Notes: generated by a model not told the origin, from the letters alone. A stretch of DNA of 10,316 bases from Pseudomonadota bacterium (GCA_023425455.1 JAFACP010000296.1:1-10316); one strand, 5' to 3'; numbered from the stretch's first letter, positions 1 through 5,930 are shown. A program made the numbers and translations.

Positions 1-279
1 GGCGATAACGATCGCGCGTCCCTGGGCGTCGATAAAGATCTGTATCTGACCATTCCTCGCGGTCGGATGAAAGACCTGAAAGCCAGCTACGTACTGAACA
101 CCAGCGAGCTGCATGCACCGCTGCAGAAAAACCAGGTCGTAGGAACCATCAACTTCCAGCTTGACGGTAAGACTATCGATCAACGCCCTCTGGTCGTCCT
201 GCAGGAGATCCCGGAAGGCAATTTCTTCGGCAAAATCATTGATTACATTAAATTGATGTTCCATCACTGGTTTGGCTAA
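1..279 (+). CDS. dacA: D-alanyl-D-alanine carboxypeptidase DacA (PBP5), C-terminal part
   Basis: The reading frame is open from the left edge to TAA at 277-279, giving the last 92 residues; catalytic domain and start lie outside the window. The visible part is the beta-rich C-terminal domain ([13 protein letters not shown], then [16 protein letters not shown]) followed by a final amphipathic helix ([14 protein letters not shown]). It matches the E. coli PBP5 tail nearly residue for residue as I recall it. PBP5 removes the terminal D-Ala from peptidoglycan pentapeptides in the periplasm. Its terminal helix lies along the outer face of the inner membrane and anchors the protein; both the aromatic and basic residues of that helix are kept. 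The ATG at 67 is an internal methionine codon, not a start. Followed by the ybeD promoter and a terminator-like hairpin. Confidence 0.96.
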   Translation, partial: GDNDRASLGVDKDLYLTIPRGRMKDLKASYVLNTSELHAPLQKNQVVGTINFQLDGKTIDQRPLVVLQEIPEGNFFGKIIDYIKLMFHHWFG

Positions 280-286
280 AAATTGA

Positions 287-320
287 ACACTTGAAAGTGT
301 GATTTTGATCCCCATATACT
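287..320 (+). promoter_or_regulatory. Predicted sigma-70 promoter for ybeD, with inverted repeat over the -35
   Basis: TTGAAA at 291-296 and TATACT at 315-320 are separated by 18 bp, a good sigma-70 match 8-40 bases after the dacA stop. The -35 sits inside a short inverted repeat, ACACTT (287-292) and AAGTGT (295-300), which could be an operator half-site pair or just a small hairpin at the dacA mRNA end. Expected transcription start is near 325-328. The boxes are read directly; activity is inferred. Confidence 0.6.
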
Positions 321-332
321 AAGCATCAGTAA

Positions 333-366
333 AACTCCCGCCCCGTGGCGGGAGTTGTCATTTTTT
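333..366 (+). terminator. Terminator-like hairpin between dacA and ybeD
   Basis: A perfect 10-bp stem, AACTCCCGCC (333-342) with GGCGGGAGTT (347-356) and a 4-nt loop, is followed by GTCA and six T (361-366). The T-run is offset four bases from the stem, so termination may be partial. The hairpin lies after the predicted ybeD promoter, so it would end dacA transcripts and also form the 5' end of the ybeD mRNA. Confidence 0.65.
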
Positions 367-386
367 ACACACACCCCGGAGTTGAC

Positions 387-650
387 ATGAAAACCAAACT
401 TAACGAACTGCTTGAATTCCCTACTCCATTTACTTACAAAGTAATGGGGCAGGCGTTGCCTGAGCTGGTTGATCAGGTGGTTGAAGTGGTACAGCGCCAT
501 GCGCCGGGCGACTACTCTCCGTCGGTGAAACCAAGCAGCAAAGGCAACTACCATTCCGTTTCGATTACCATTACGGCGACCCATATTGAGCAGGTTGAAG
601 CGCTGTATGAAGAGCTTGGCAATATCGACATTGTACGTATGGTGCTGTGA
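387..650 (+). CDS. ybeD: YbeD, small conserved DUF493 (UPF0250) protein
   Basis: 87 residues, the same length as E. coli YbeD. The start at 387 is chosen because CGGAG lies 6-7 bases upstream and the protein then begins [12 protein letters not shown] as in E. coli; an in-frame extension to GTG at 345 runs through the upstream hairpin and is rejected. The sequence has the family's small alpha-beta (ferredoxin-like/ACT-like) character: an N-terminal lead, a helix around 22-36 ([15 protein letters not shown]), strand VSITITATH near 58-66 and helix [11 protein letters not shown]. Family members are soluble and cytoplasmic, and a regulatory role has been suggested from the fold; the biochemical role is not established. 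The conserved position between dacA and lipB has prompted proposals of a link to lipoate metabolism, but the sequence shows no catalytic motif. Confidence 0.93.
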   Translation: MKTKLNELLEFPTPFTYKVMGQALPELVDQVVEVVQRHAPGDYSPSVKPSSKGNYHSVSITITATHIEQVEALYEELGNIDIVRMVL

Positions 651-659
651 TCCCTTTGC

Positions 660-683
660 GGTTACCCGGATTGCCGGGTAACC
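660..683 (+). other. Strong hairpin between ybeD and lipB without a T-run
   Basis: GGTTACCCGG (660-669) and CCGGGTAACC (674-683) form a perfect 10-bp stem with loop ATTG. It is followed by CGTTCCCCC, not a T-run, so it is not a standard intrinsic terminator. It may protect the 3' end of ybeD mRNA, and its right arm overlaps the expected -35 region of lipB. Confidence 0.7.
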
Positions 684-696
684 CGTTCCCCCGCTG

Positions 697-705
697 TGAT
701 ATACT
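697..705 (+). promoter_or_regulatory. Extended -10 promoter element for lipB
   Basis: TGATATACT (697-705) is an extended -10 (TG, one base, TATACT). No good -35 is seen at 16-18 bp upstream, which fits an extended -10 promoter. Transcription would start near 712, giving a leader of about 33 nt before the TTG start of lipB. The same nine bases occur upstream of lipA at 2737-2745. Confidence 0.6.
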
Positions 706-744
706 CCGCCTCACCTTTTGTCCCTCGTCTTCGGAGACGTTGTT

Positions 745-1386
745 TTGTTCCAGGATAACATTCTTGTCCGCCATCTCGGGCTACAACCTTACGAGCCGGT
801 CTCCCGGGCTATGCATGAGTTCACCGACTCTCGCGATGACGCCACCCCGGACGAAATCTGGCTGGTGGAACACCTGCCCGTTTTCACTCAGGGTCAGGCC
901 GGTAAAGCAGAACATCTGTTGATGACAGGCGATATTCCGGTTATTCAGAGCGATCGCGGCGGTCAGGTGACCTACCACGGCCCCGGTCAGCAGGTCATGT
1001 ATGTGCTGCTGAACCTTAAGCGCAGAAAACTGGGCGTGCGCGAGCTGGTCACCCTGCTTGAGCAAACCGTGGTCAATACACTCGCAGAGTATGGTATCGA
1101 TGCCCATCCGCGCGCGGATGCGCCGGGAGTGTATGTCGGGGAGATGAAGATCTGTTCACTGGGCCTGCGGATCCGCAAAGGGTGTTCATTCCACGGCCTG
1201 GCGCTGAATATTAATATGGACCTTACGCCGTTCCGGCGTATCAATCCTTGCGGCTACGCTGGCATGGAAATGACGCAAGTGTGCCAGTGGGTTGACAGCG
1301 CGACGCCTGACAATATTCGTCCTGTCCTGTTGCGTAACGTGTTAGCATTACTTAACAATCCACCCCACAAATATATTCCTGCTTAA
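745..1386 (+). CDS. lipB: Octanoyl-[acyl carrier protein]-protein N-octanoyltransferase LipB
   Basis: LipB transfers the octanoyl group from octanoyl-ACP to the lipoyl-domain lysine of pyruvate and 2-oxoglutarate dehydrogenases and GcvH, in the cytosol; it makes the substrate for LipA. The TTG at 745 gives 213 residues, the E. coli length, with GGAG at 733-736 eight bases upstream; an upstream TTG at 718 has no such support. Published work on E. coli lipB showed that the active protein starts at a TTG and that the commonly annotated ATG gives inactive protein. The acyl-thioester/lysine pair is present: K135 in GEMKICSLG and C169 in RINPCGYAG. The conserved core [12 protein letters not shown] (71-82) is intact. 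It has its own extended -10 promoter and is separated from lipA by ybeF. Confidence 0.96.
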   Translation: MFQDNILVRHLGLQPYEPVSRAMHEFTDSRDDATPDEIWLVEHLPVFTQGQAGKAEHLLMTGDIPVIQSDRGGQVTYHGPGQQVMYVLLNLKRRKLGVRELVTLLEQTVVNTLAEYGIDAHPRADAPGVYVGEMKICSLGLRIRKGCSFHGLALNINMDLTPFRRINPCGYAGMEMTQVCQWVDSATPDNIRPVLLRNVLALLNNPPHKYIPA

Positions 1387-1396
1387 TATATCATAC

Positions 1397-1434
1397 AGCC
1401 TGGCTCGATTATTTGACGGGCCACGGCTTATTTC
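1397..1434 (+). terminator. Possible weak lipB terminator
   Basis: AGCCTGGCTC (1397-1406) can pair with GGGCCACGGCT (1418-1428), with one bulged base and one G-U pair, followed by TATTT. The tail is poor in T, so this is at best a weak or Rho-assisted terminator. Confidence 0.4.
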
Positions 1435-1643
1435 CGCATTTACGCTTTACAACAATCCGCAGATTCTATATTTTCGAAGCGCCCGCATATTTGGGTTACA
1501 TATTATTTAACCCCTAATCAGTGTTACCCGCAGGACTGATGTAACCTGCGTGATAATCACACAACTGTTTGTTTTTGATAAACAAGCGATACATTAATAA
1601 CACTTTACGAATCTCTACAGGCATAATAAATAAATTCAACTAT

Positions 1644-1660
1644 CATTCATATTGTGAATG
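1644..1660 (+). promoter_or_regulatory. Inverted repeat just before the ybeF ribosome binding site
   Basis: CATTCA, five bases, TGAATG: a perfect 6-bp dyad ending six bases before GGAG (1666-1669) and 17 bases before the ybeF start. It could be a hairpin affecting translation or an operator for autoregulation, which is common for LysR-type regulators. The dyad is read directly; the role is inferred. Confidence 0.4.
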
Positions 1661-1676
1661 AATACGGAGTGAAAGC

Positions 1677-2630
1677 GTGGAGTATAATAATTTACCAGCC
1701 AAACGCCTCAACGATCCCGGTGGAGAAGATAAGCCGCAAATTTTTCGGACTTTACGTAATATTGATCTCAATTTATTGACTATTTTTGAGGCAGTATATG
1801 TCCATAAGGGTATCGTTAATGCTGCGAAAATTCTTAACCTCACGCCCTCTGCAATTAGCCAGTCAATTCAAAAACTGCGCGCAATATTTCCTGACCCGCT
1901 ATTTATTCGTAAAGGCCAGGGGGTAACGCCGACCGCCTATGCCACTCACCTGCACGAGTACATTAGCCAGGGGCTGGAATCGATTCTGGGCGCACTGGAT
2001 TTAAACGGCAGCTACGACAAGCAGAGAACCATCACCATTGGCACCTCCCCTTCCCTCGGCGTACTGGTGATGCCCGCGATCTACCAGGCGATAAAACAGC
2101 ATGCGCCGCAGCTGTTGCTACGCAACGTTACGGTTAACGAACCGGAAACCCAGCTGGCTCAATTTCAGACCGACCTGATTATCGACACCAATACCTTCAG
2201 CGCCCGCGCGCTGGGGCAGAACGTGCTTTACGCCGACAGCCTGATGCTGGTCTGTCGTCAGCACCATCCGGCGCTCACGCAGCCCTTTACCGTCGAGAAT
2301 CTGCGCAGCTATGAACATTCGTCTTTTATTACAGAAGGCAAAGGCAGTCAGGCTCTGCGCCAGCGTATTGATGACATTTTTCCCGAACGCCAGATAAGCT
2401 TTAGCAGTTACAATATGTTTACCGCTGCGGCGCTGATTGGTAGCAGTGATATGCTCTGTGTGATGCCTTCTCGCCTGTATGCTCTGCTGAAAAACTGCTG
2501 GCCGCTGGAGACGATTCCGCTGAGTCAGCTGAACAGCGAATCTATTGAAATTTCATTGCATTACAACAAGCTAAGCCTGAGAGACCCGGTACTGGAAAAT
2601 GTCATCAAGCTCATTCGCCAGGCTTTCTGA
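1677..2630 (+). CDS. ybeF: LysR-family transcriptional regulator YbeF
   Basis: 317 residues, the length of E. coli YbeF. GTG at 1677 is chosen for the GGAG seven bases upstream and because the protein then has the family's variable N-terminal lead before the conserved part. Residues about 29-88 form the winged helix-turn-helix of LysR proteins (IDLNLLTIFEAVYVHKGIVN, then LTPSAISQSIQKLR and DPLFIRKGQGVTPT). Residues about 95-310 are the periplasmic-binding-protein-like effector domain, starting after a linker helix. The DNA-binding half is very like E. coli YbeF, while the effector half looks more diverged, which suggests a conserved operator and a drifting ligand pocket. It sits between lipB and lipA on the same strand, but has separate upstream and downstream gaps; a role in lipoate regulation is only suggested by position. 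The effector is unknown to me. Confidence 0.92.
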   Translation: MEYNNLPAKRLNDPGGEDKPQIFRTLRNIDLNLLTIFEAVYVHKGIVNAAKILNLTPSAISQSIQKLRAIFPDPLFIRKGQGVTPTAYATHLHEYISQGLESILGALDLNGSYDKQRTITIGTSPSLGVLVMPAIYQAIKQHAPQLLLRNVTVNEPETQLAQFQTDLIIDTNTFSARALGQNVLYADSLMLVCRQHHPALTQPFTVENLRSYEHSSFITEGKGSQALRQRIDDIFPERQISFSSYNMFTAAALIGSSDMLCVMPSRLYALLKNCWPLETIPLSQLNSESIEISLHYNKLSLRDPVLENVIKLIRQAF

Positions 2631-2650
2631 CCCAGCCCGCCAGCACAACT

Positions 2651-2667
2651 CCCTGCCCCATGCAGGG
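2651..2667 (+). other. Hairpin after ybeF, no T-run
   Basis: CCCTGC (2651-2656) and GCAGGG (2662-2667) form a 6-bp GC-rich stem with loop CCCAT, 20 bases after the ybeF stop. The following bases are CAAAACGCACAAAAC, so it lacks the T-run of an intrinsic terminator. It may be an RNA 3'-end stabiliser or a weak pause site. Confidence 0.4.
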
Positions 2668-2736
2668 CAAAACGCACAAAACAACAACTATTTTACAAAT
2701 TGGCGAGCTGGCAGGCTGCTTTATCGACCGTTTCAA

Positions 2737-2745
2737 TGATATACT
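2737..2745 (+). promoter_or_regulatory. Extended -10 promoter element for lipA
   Basis: TGATATACT (2737-2745) is an extended -10, identical to the one before lipB; the -35 region is poor. Transcription from near 2752 would give a leader of about 86 nt, containing a small dyad TAGTT/AACTA (2766-2778). Confidence 0.6.
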
Positions 2746-2837
2746 GCCTGTCGTTCGTTCAAAAATAGTTGATAACTACAACATTTCCTTGAATTGAAAC
2801 GCTTTCCTTCGATATTCGCAACTGGAACACGCACGCT

Positions 2838-3803
2838 ATGAGTAAACCCATTGTGATGGAACGCGGTGTTAAATACCGCGATGCCGATAAAATGGCCCTT
2901 ATCCCGGTTAAAAACGTGGCTACAGAGCGCGAAGCGCTGTTAAGAAAACCGGAATGGATGAAAATTAAACTTCCGGCAGACTCTTCGCGAATCCAGGGGA
3001 TCAAAGCAGCGATGCGCAAAAATGGCCTTCACTCCGTTTGTGAAGAAGCCTCATGCCCTAACCTTGCTGAATGTTTCAATCACGGCACCGCGACATTTAT
3101 GATTCTGGGTGCGATTTGCACCCGCCGCTGTCCATTCTGTGATGTTGCTCATGGCCGCCCGGTTGCGCCAGATACCAATGAACCGCATAAGCTGGCTCAG
3201 ACCATTGCTGATATGGCGTTGCGCTACGTGGTTATCACCTCCGTTGACCGTGACGATCTCCGGGACGGCGGTGCACAGCACTTCGCTGATTGTATTACCG
3301 CTATCCGCGAAAAAAGCCCAAGCATTAAAATTGAAACGCTGGTACCTGACTTCCGTGGCCGTATGGATCGCGCCCTTGAGATCCTGACCGCGACACCGCC
3401 GGACGTCTTCAACCACAACCTGGAAAACGTGCCACGTCTCTACCGTCAGGTTCGCCCCGGCGCTGACTATAACTGGTCCCTTAAGTTGCTGGAACGCTTT
3501 AAAGAAGCTCACCCGGATATTCCGACGAAATCAGGCTTAATGGTTGGTCTCGGTGAAACGAATGCCGAAATCATCGACGTGATGCGCGATCTGCGCCGCC
3601 ACGGCGTCACCATGTTAACGCTCGGACAGTATCTGCAACCCAGCCGCCATCACCTGCCGGTACAGCGCTATGTCAGCCCGGAAGAGTTTGACGAAATGAA
3701 AGCCGAAGCGATGGCGATGGGCTTTACCCACGCTGCCTGTGGCCCATTTGTACGCTCTTCTTATCACGCCGATATGCAGGCCAAAGGCGAAGAAGTAAAA
3801 TAA
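2838..3803 (+). CDS. lipA: Lipoyl synthase LipA (radical SAM)
   Basis: LipA inserts sulphur at C6 and C8 of the octanoyl group on lipoyl domains, completing lipoate made in the LipB-LipA route. 321 residues, equal to E. coli LipA. The radical SAM cluster cysteines are C94, C98 and C101 (CTRRCPFC). The auxiliary cluster that supplies the sulphur uses C68, C73 and C79 ([12 protein letters not shown]), and the C-terminal RSSY places S308 as its fourth ligand; all are present. The ATG at 2838 gives the E. coli N-terminus ([18 protein letters not shown]); the ribosome binding site is weak (GGAA about 11 bases upstream). It is transcribed alone from an extended -10 promoter and ends at a strong bidirectional terminator. 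The enzyme acts in the cytosol. Confidence 0.98.
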   Translation: MSKPIVMERGVKYRDADKMALIPVKNVATEREALLRKPEWMKIKLPADSSRIQGIKAAMRKNGLHSVCEEASCPNLAECFNHGTATFMILGAICTRRCPFCDVAHGRPVAPDTNEPHKLAQTIADMALRYVVITSVDRDDLRDGGAQHFADCITAIREKSPSIKIETLVPDFRGRMDRALEILTATPPDVFNHNLENVPRLYRQVRPGADYNWSLKLLERFKEAHPDIPTKSGLMVGLGETNAEIIDVMRDLRRHGVTMLTLGQYLQPSRHHLPVQRYVSPEEFDEMKAEAMAMGFTHAACGPFVRSSYHADMQAKGEEVK

Positions 3804-3830
3804 CGCTGTCGTATTCATTTACAGTAATAC

Positions 3831-3860
3831 AAAAAAACCGGCCTGATAGCCGGTTTTTTT
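3831..3860. terminator. Bidirectional intrinsic terminator between lipA and tatE
   Basis: ACCGGC (3837-3842) pairs with GCCGGT (3849-3854), loop CTGATA, flanked by seven A on the left (3831-3837) and seven T on the right (3854-3860). On either strand the hairpin is followed by seven T, so it serves both convergent genes. Confidence 0.93.
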
Positions 3861-3863
3861 CGC

Positions 3864-3877
3864 AAGCCTTCAGGCTT
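3864..3877 (-). other. Small hairpin between tatE stop and the terminator
   Basis: AAGCC (3864-3868) and GGCTT (3873-3877) with a TTCA loop; on the minus strand it follows the tatE stop by five bases. It lacks a T-run of its own and probably only adds structure to the tatE 3' end. Confidence 0.4.
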
Positions 3878-3882
3878 TAGCA

Positions 3883-4086
3883 CTACTCTTTGTGAGAAAG
3901 CTTATCTGCAGAGACGTCAACGTCGGCACCCTTCTTCGCCGCAGCGTCATCGTCGTTCATCGCTTTCTTAAAGCCTTTGATAGCAGCCCCAAGGTCGCCA
4001 CCCAGCGTACGTAACTTTTTGGTACCAAACAGCAGAACGACCAGTGCGGCAACCACCAGCAGTTTGGTAATACTAATCTCACCCAT
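3883..4086 (-). CDS. tatE: Sec-independent translocase subunit TatE
   Basis: 67 residues, the E. coli TatE length. The start at 4086 has GAAGG about 5-6 bases upstream and gives [20 protein letters not shown]; an in-frame extension of 10 residues has no support. The protein has one N-terminal membrane span (about 5-21), the [10 protein letters not shown] hinge that marks the TatA/TatE family (F-G-x-x-K-L), an amphipathic helix (about 26-45) and a charged cytoplasmic tail ending KLSHKE. TatE is a TatA paralogue that can join the Tat system exporting folded proteins across the inner membrane. It is a single-gene unit: its stop (TAG) faces the lipA terminator, and 125 bases separate its start from the end of ybeM. 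The tail is near-identical to E. coli with small changes near VDVSADK. Confidence 0.96.
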   Translation of the reverse strand: MGEISITKLLVVAALVVLLFGTKKLRTLGGDLGAAIKGFKKAMNDDDAAAKKGADVDVSADKLSHKE

Positions 4087-4211
4087 AGATACCTTCTTTA
4101 CATAAACAGGCTGCATTACGCGCCAAAAACCCGACTATATTAACGGTCATTTGATGCGCGCACACAATAGCAATCTGTAACAAGGTGAATCAAGCATTGC
4201 TGAAAAAAACA

Positions 4212-5000
4212 TCATAATAATTGCGGTGGCGCAAAACGACGATTGCGAAGAACAGGCAGTTGACGACGAGCCCCGGCAATACGTTCGGAAGAGAGCTCCG
4301 CGAACAGTAAAGTCGGCGTCTCTGCCGCGGCGGCTATCGTCACCCCCAGCGGGTCAATGACCCTGCTCTGACCGATATTTTTGTTACCGCACTCCCCTGC
4401 CGCCAGCAGATAACAGGTGGTATCCAGCGCTCGCGCCGCCAGCAAGGTTGCCCAATGATGCTCTTTCAGGGCACCTTTGACCCATGCCGCAGGAAGCACC
4501 AGTACATCAGCCCCCTGTAACGCCAGATTGATGGCCATTTCAGGAAAGCGAATGTCATAGCAGGTCATCAGGCCAACGTTCATTTCATCAACCTGAATTA
4601 ACGGCGGCAACGTATCGCCAGCATCGACGAGCCGGGACTCCTGAATACTGAACGCATCATAGAGATGCAGTTTCGCGTAGTGAGCAATAATCGCCCCCTC
4701 ACGGATCACCACCAGCGTGTTCACGGCCCGACCTGCCGTTGACGGGACATGCACCGTCAGGATGGTCGTCATCGCATTGTCCGCGCTTTCCTCCCGTAGC
4801 AGGCGTAAAAACTCGCCCTCCAGAGGCTGGGCTGATTTTACCGACAGATCCGGATCGTTATCATCACGCGCCAGCAGCGCTTCGGGCAGAACCAGTAGCG
4901 ATGCGCCCTGTTGCCGCGCCTGCGCCATTAACGATACGCATAGTTGGGCATTCGTTCGCCAGTCTGGCGTCACCGCAAACTGGCCTACCGCAGCATACAT
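4212..5000 (-). CDS. ybeM: Deaminated glutathione amidase YbeM (Nit1-type nitrilase-fold hydrolase)
   Basis: 262 residues from the ATG at 5000, which has AGGGG seven bases upstream; an ATG at 5018 adds six residues but has no ribosome binding site. The nitrilase-superfamily triad is complete: E40 (LPEALL), K110 ([10 protein letters not shown]) and C147 ([10 protein letters not shown]). Members of this branch (mammalian Nit1, E. coli YbeM) were shown to hydrolyse deaminated glutathione, a side product of transaminases, to 2-oxoglutarate and Cys-Gly; the same conserved C-terminus ([10 protein letters not shown]) supports orthology. It acts in the cytosol as a metabolite-repair enzyme. From memory the K-12 laboratory-strain copy is described as truncated; the copy here is intact. 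It diverges from crcB across 68 bp and is followed by tatE with no clear terminator between, so some read-through into tatE is possible. Confidence 0.9.
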   Translation of the reverse strand: MYAAVGQFAVTPDWRTNAQLCVSLMAQARQQGASLLVLPEALLARDDNDPDLSVKSAQPLEGEFLRLLREESADNAMTTILTVHVPSTAGRAVNTLVVIREGAIIAHYAKLHLYDAFSIQESRLVDAGDTLPPLIQVDEMNVGLMTCYDIRFPEMAINLALQGADVLVLPAAWVKGALKEHHWATLLAARALDTTCYLLAAGECGNKNIGQSRVIDPLGVTIAAAAETPTLLFAELSSERIAGARRQLPVLRNRRFAPPQLL

Positions 5001-5068
5001 AGTTTGTCCCCTCATCATAATCAGCGTTAAACTCAGTGCTCTTACACATCAAATAGCAGGTATTTACA
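5001..5068. promoter_or_regulatory. ybeM-crcB divergent intergenic region
   Basis: Only 68 bases separate the divergent starts, so both promoters must lie here or overlap the neighbouring genes. I see no well-formed sigma-70 boxes and no fluoride riboswitch motif. The ybeM ribosome binding site (AGGGG on the minus strand) lies at its left edge and the crcB one (AGCAGG, 5055-5060) at its right. Confidence 0.4.
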
Positions 5069-5452
5069 GTGTTACAACTACTTTTGGCCGTTTTTATTGG
5101 TGGAGGTACGGGAAGCGTGGCACGGTGGCTCTTGAGCATGCGGTTTAATCCGCTTCATCAGGCCATTCCAATGGGTACGTTAGCAGCCAACCTGACGGGT
5201 GCGTTTATCATTGGCCTGGGTCTGGCGTGGTTTAATCGCATGACCCATATCGACCCGGTCTGGAAAGTCTTGATCACCACCGGCTTCTGCGGCGGTTTGA
5301 CCACCTTTTCCACGTTCTCCGCTGAAGTGGTATTCCTGCTTCAGGAGGGACGGGTGCTTTGGGGTCTGACAAACATTGCCATTAACCTGCTGGGCTCGCT
5401 GGCGATGACCGGGATCGCATTCTGGTTATTTTCTTCTGCCAGCCCACACTAA
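5069..5452 (+). CDS. crcB: Fluoride ion channel CrcB (Fluc)
   Basis: 127 residues, same as E. coli. The start is GTG at 5069, with AGCAGG eight bases upstream, giving [20 protein letters not shown]. Four membrane spans are visible: about 4-22, 36-55, 66-90 and 99-121. Family signature residues are present: [11 protein letters not shown]41 in NLTGAFIIG, and the [15 protein letters not shown] segment with the fluoride-track phenylalanines F80 and F83 and the central sodium-site turn. Fluc forms an antiparallel dual-topology dimer in the inner membrane and lets fluoride out of the cell. There is no fluoride riboswitch upstream, so expression is likely constitutive or set by another signal. Downstream, only 71 bases separate it from a small membrane ORF, probably on the same transcript. 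Confidence 0.96.
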   Translation: MLQLLLAVFIGGGTGSVARWLLSMRFNPLHQAIPMGTLAANLTGAFIIGLGLAWFNRMTHIDPVWKVLITTGFCGGLTTFSTFSAEVVFLLQEGRVLWGLTNIAINLLGSLAMTGIAFWLFSSASPH

Positions 5453-5483
5453 CATTGCAGGCATTAATGTTGGCTTAATTTTT
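5451..5483 (+). terminator. Possible weak crcB terminator
   Basis: AACATT (5451-5456) and AATGTT (5466-5471) form a 6-bp, AT-rich stem with a 9-nt loop, followed after GGCTTAA by five T. The stem is weak and starts inside the crcB stop codon, so read-through into the downstream small ORF is likely. Confidence 0.3.
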
Positions 5484-5484
5484 C

Positions 5485-5523
5485 TCTGTCACTCTGGAGG
5501 CAATATTGTATGAGGGTGACAGA
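5485..5523 (+). promoter_or_regulatory. RNA stem hiding the ribosome binding site of the 28-aa ORF
   Basis: TCTGTCACTCT (5485-5495) pairs with AGGGTGACAGA (5513-5523): 11 bp, one of them G-U. The right arm is the ribosome binding site (AGGGTGA) of the ORF starting at 5524. The 17-nt loop (5496-5512) shows GGAGG (5496-5500) and the ATG (5510-5512) of a 5-codon leader ORF. The pairing is read directly; a coupled-translation switch is inferred. Confidence 0.6.
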
Positions 5524-5527
5524 ATGA
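5510..5527 (+). CDS. Five-codon leader ORF (MRVTE)
   Basis: ATG-AGG-GTG-ACA-GAA-TGA, with GGAGG ending nine bases before the ATG. Its TGA overlaps the ATG of the next ORF (ATGA at 5524-5527), the classic layout for translational coupling. The ribosome binding site and start lie in the loop of the stem at 5485-5523, so ribosomes could load here and open the stem as they read it. An alternative reading is that the same GGAGG serves an in-frame TTG at 5506, which would extend the downstream ORF to 34 residues. Such a short ORF cannot be confirmed by sequence alone; the peptide itself probably has no function. Confidence 0.4.
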   Translation: MRVTE

Positions 5528-5610
5528 AAGAGAATTTGATGAGCGCCGGAATGGTACTGCTGAGCGTACTGATCGTTGCCAGCTTCCTGAAAATGTATCT
5601 TTTTAGCTGA
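5524..5610 (+). CDS. Small hydrophobic single-span membrane protein, 28 aa
   Basis: An ATG with AGGGTGA seven bases upstream opens a 28-codon frame ending in TGA at 5608-5610. The protein starts MKENLM, followed by one hydrophobic stretch of about 20 residues (SAGMVLLSVLIVASF, then LKMYLFS), enough for one membrane helix. It is followed 12 bases later by an intrinsic terminator, which fits a real 3' end of a crcB-small ORF transcript. I do not recognise the family with certainty. Small single-span proteins of this size in enterics are either subunits or regulators of membrane complexes, or toxins of type I systems; nothing in the residues decides. No strong promoter of its own is visible, so co-transcription with crcB is likely. 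The ribosome binding site is sequestered in an RNA stem and its start is coupled to a leader ORF. Confidence 0.6.
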   Translation: MKENLMSAGMVLLSVLIVASFLKMYLFS

Positions 5611-5616
5611 TTCAGA

Positions 5617-5647
5617 ACGAAAAAAACCCGCTCAGTGAGCGGGTTTT
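5617..5647. terminator. Bidirectional intrinsic terminator, mainly for cspE
   Basis: AAAACCCGCTC (5623-5633) pairs with GAGCGGGTTTT (5637-5647), loop AGT. Read on the minus strand the GC core is followed by TTTTTT, a strong terminator for cspE 24 bases after its stop. On the plus strand it is followed by TTTT and can end the crcB/small-ORF transcript. Confidence 0.92.
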
Positions 5648-5671
5648 GAAATTCTTGCTGACGCGTCTGAA

Positions 5672-5881
5672 TTACAGAGCGATTACGTTAGCAGCAGAAG
5701 GGCCTTTGGCACCGTTAGTGATTTCAAACTCTACACGCTGACCTTCAGCCAGGGTTTTGAAACCATTAGACTGGATTGCAGAGAAGTGTACGAACACGTC
5801 TTTGCTGCCATCTTCCGGAGTAATGAAACCGAATCCTTTGGACTCATTAAACCACTTAACGTTACCTTTAATCTTAGACAT
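5672..5881 (-). CDS. cspE: Cold-shock-family RNA chaperone CspE
   Basis: 69 residues. The start at 5881 has AAGGTAA about eight bases upstream and gives [20 protein letters not shown], as in E. coli CspE, from which it appears to differ at very few positions. The whole protein is one cold-shock domain: RNP1 KGFGFI at 15-20 and RNP2 VFVHF at 29-33, with the aromatic residues that stack on RNA bases intact. CspE binds single-stranded RNA, melts structures, acts as a transcription antiterminator and is made at 37 degrees C rather than only in cold. A 10-residue in-frame N-terminal extension would run back into the leader hairpin and is rejected. It has its own predicted promoter with a terminator-like hairpin at the very start of its mRNA, and lies downstream of pagP on the same strand. 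Confidence 0.97.
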   Translation of the reverse strand: MSKIKGNVKWFNESKGFGFITPEDGSKDVFVHFSAIQSNGFKTLAEGQRVEFEITNGAKGPSAANVIAL

Positions 5882-5899
5882 CAAAATTACCTTTACATG

Positions 5900-5924
5900 A
5901 AAAAACGACACAAATGCTGTGTCG
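5900..5924 (-). terminator. Terminator-like hairpin between pagP and cspE
   Basis: On the minus strand CGACACA (5924-5918) pairs with TGTGTCG (5912-5906), loop GCATT, followed at once by TTTTTT (5905-5900). This is a compact intrinsic terminator for transcripts coming from pagP, lying only 18 bases before the cspE start codon. It begins where transcription from the predicted cspE promoter should start, so it would also cap the cspE mRNA. Confidence 0.75.
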
Positions 5925-5930
5925 GGTATC

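Larger units (their letters stand above)
1387..1676. other. lipB-ybeF intergenic region, AT-rich with several inverted repeats
   Basis: No ORF with a ribosome binding site is visible here. Besides the possible lipB terminator it holds: GGGTTA (1493-1498)/TAACCC (1508-1513); ATCAGT (1517-1522)/ACTGAT (1535-1540); CGCAGG (1529-1534)/CCTGCG (1545-1550); and CATTCA (1644-1649)/TGAATG (1655-1660). The second and third repeats overlap in space and cannot both form hairpins. The stretch must contain the ybeF promoter; TTGATA at 1575-1580 is a possible -35, but I see no well-spaced -10. Confidence 0.55.

Noticed and set aside
718..744. Longer LipB starting at TTG 718
   Set aside because: GGAG at 733-736 fits the TTG at 745, which gives the E. 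coli length and N-terminus.
3051..3512. 153-codon open frame on the minus strand inside lipA
   Set aside because: It runs antisense through the most conserved part of lipA, has no ribosome binding site and no recognisable protein features; it is a codon-usage shadow.
5001..5068. Fluoride riboswitch before crcB
   Set aside because: The gap is only 68 bases and I could not find the conserved riboswitch core or pseudoknot pairing; E. coli crcB also lacks one.
5882..5911. Longer CspE with 10 extra N-terminal residues
   Set aside because: The extension is translated from the terminator-like leader hairpin and T-run, has a non-ATG start and no match to CspE proteins.
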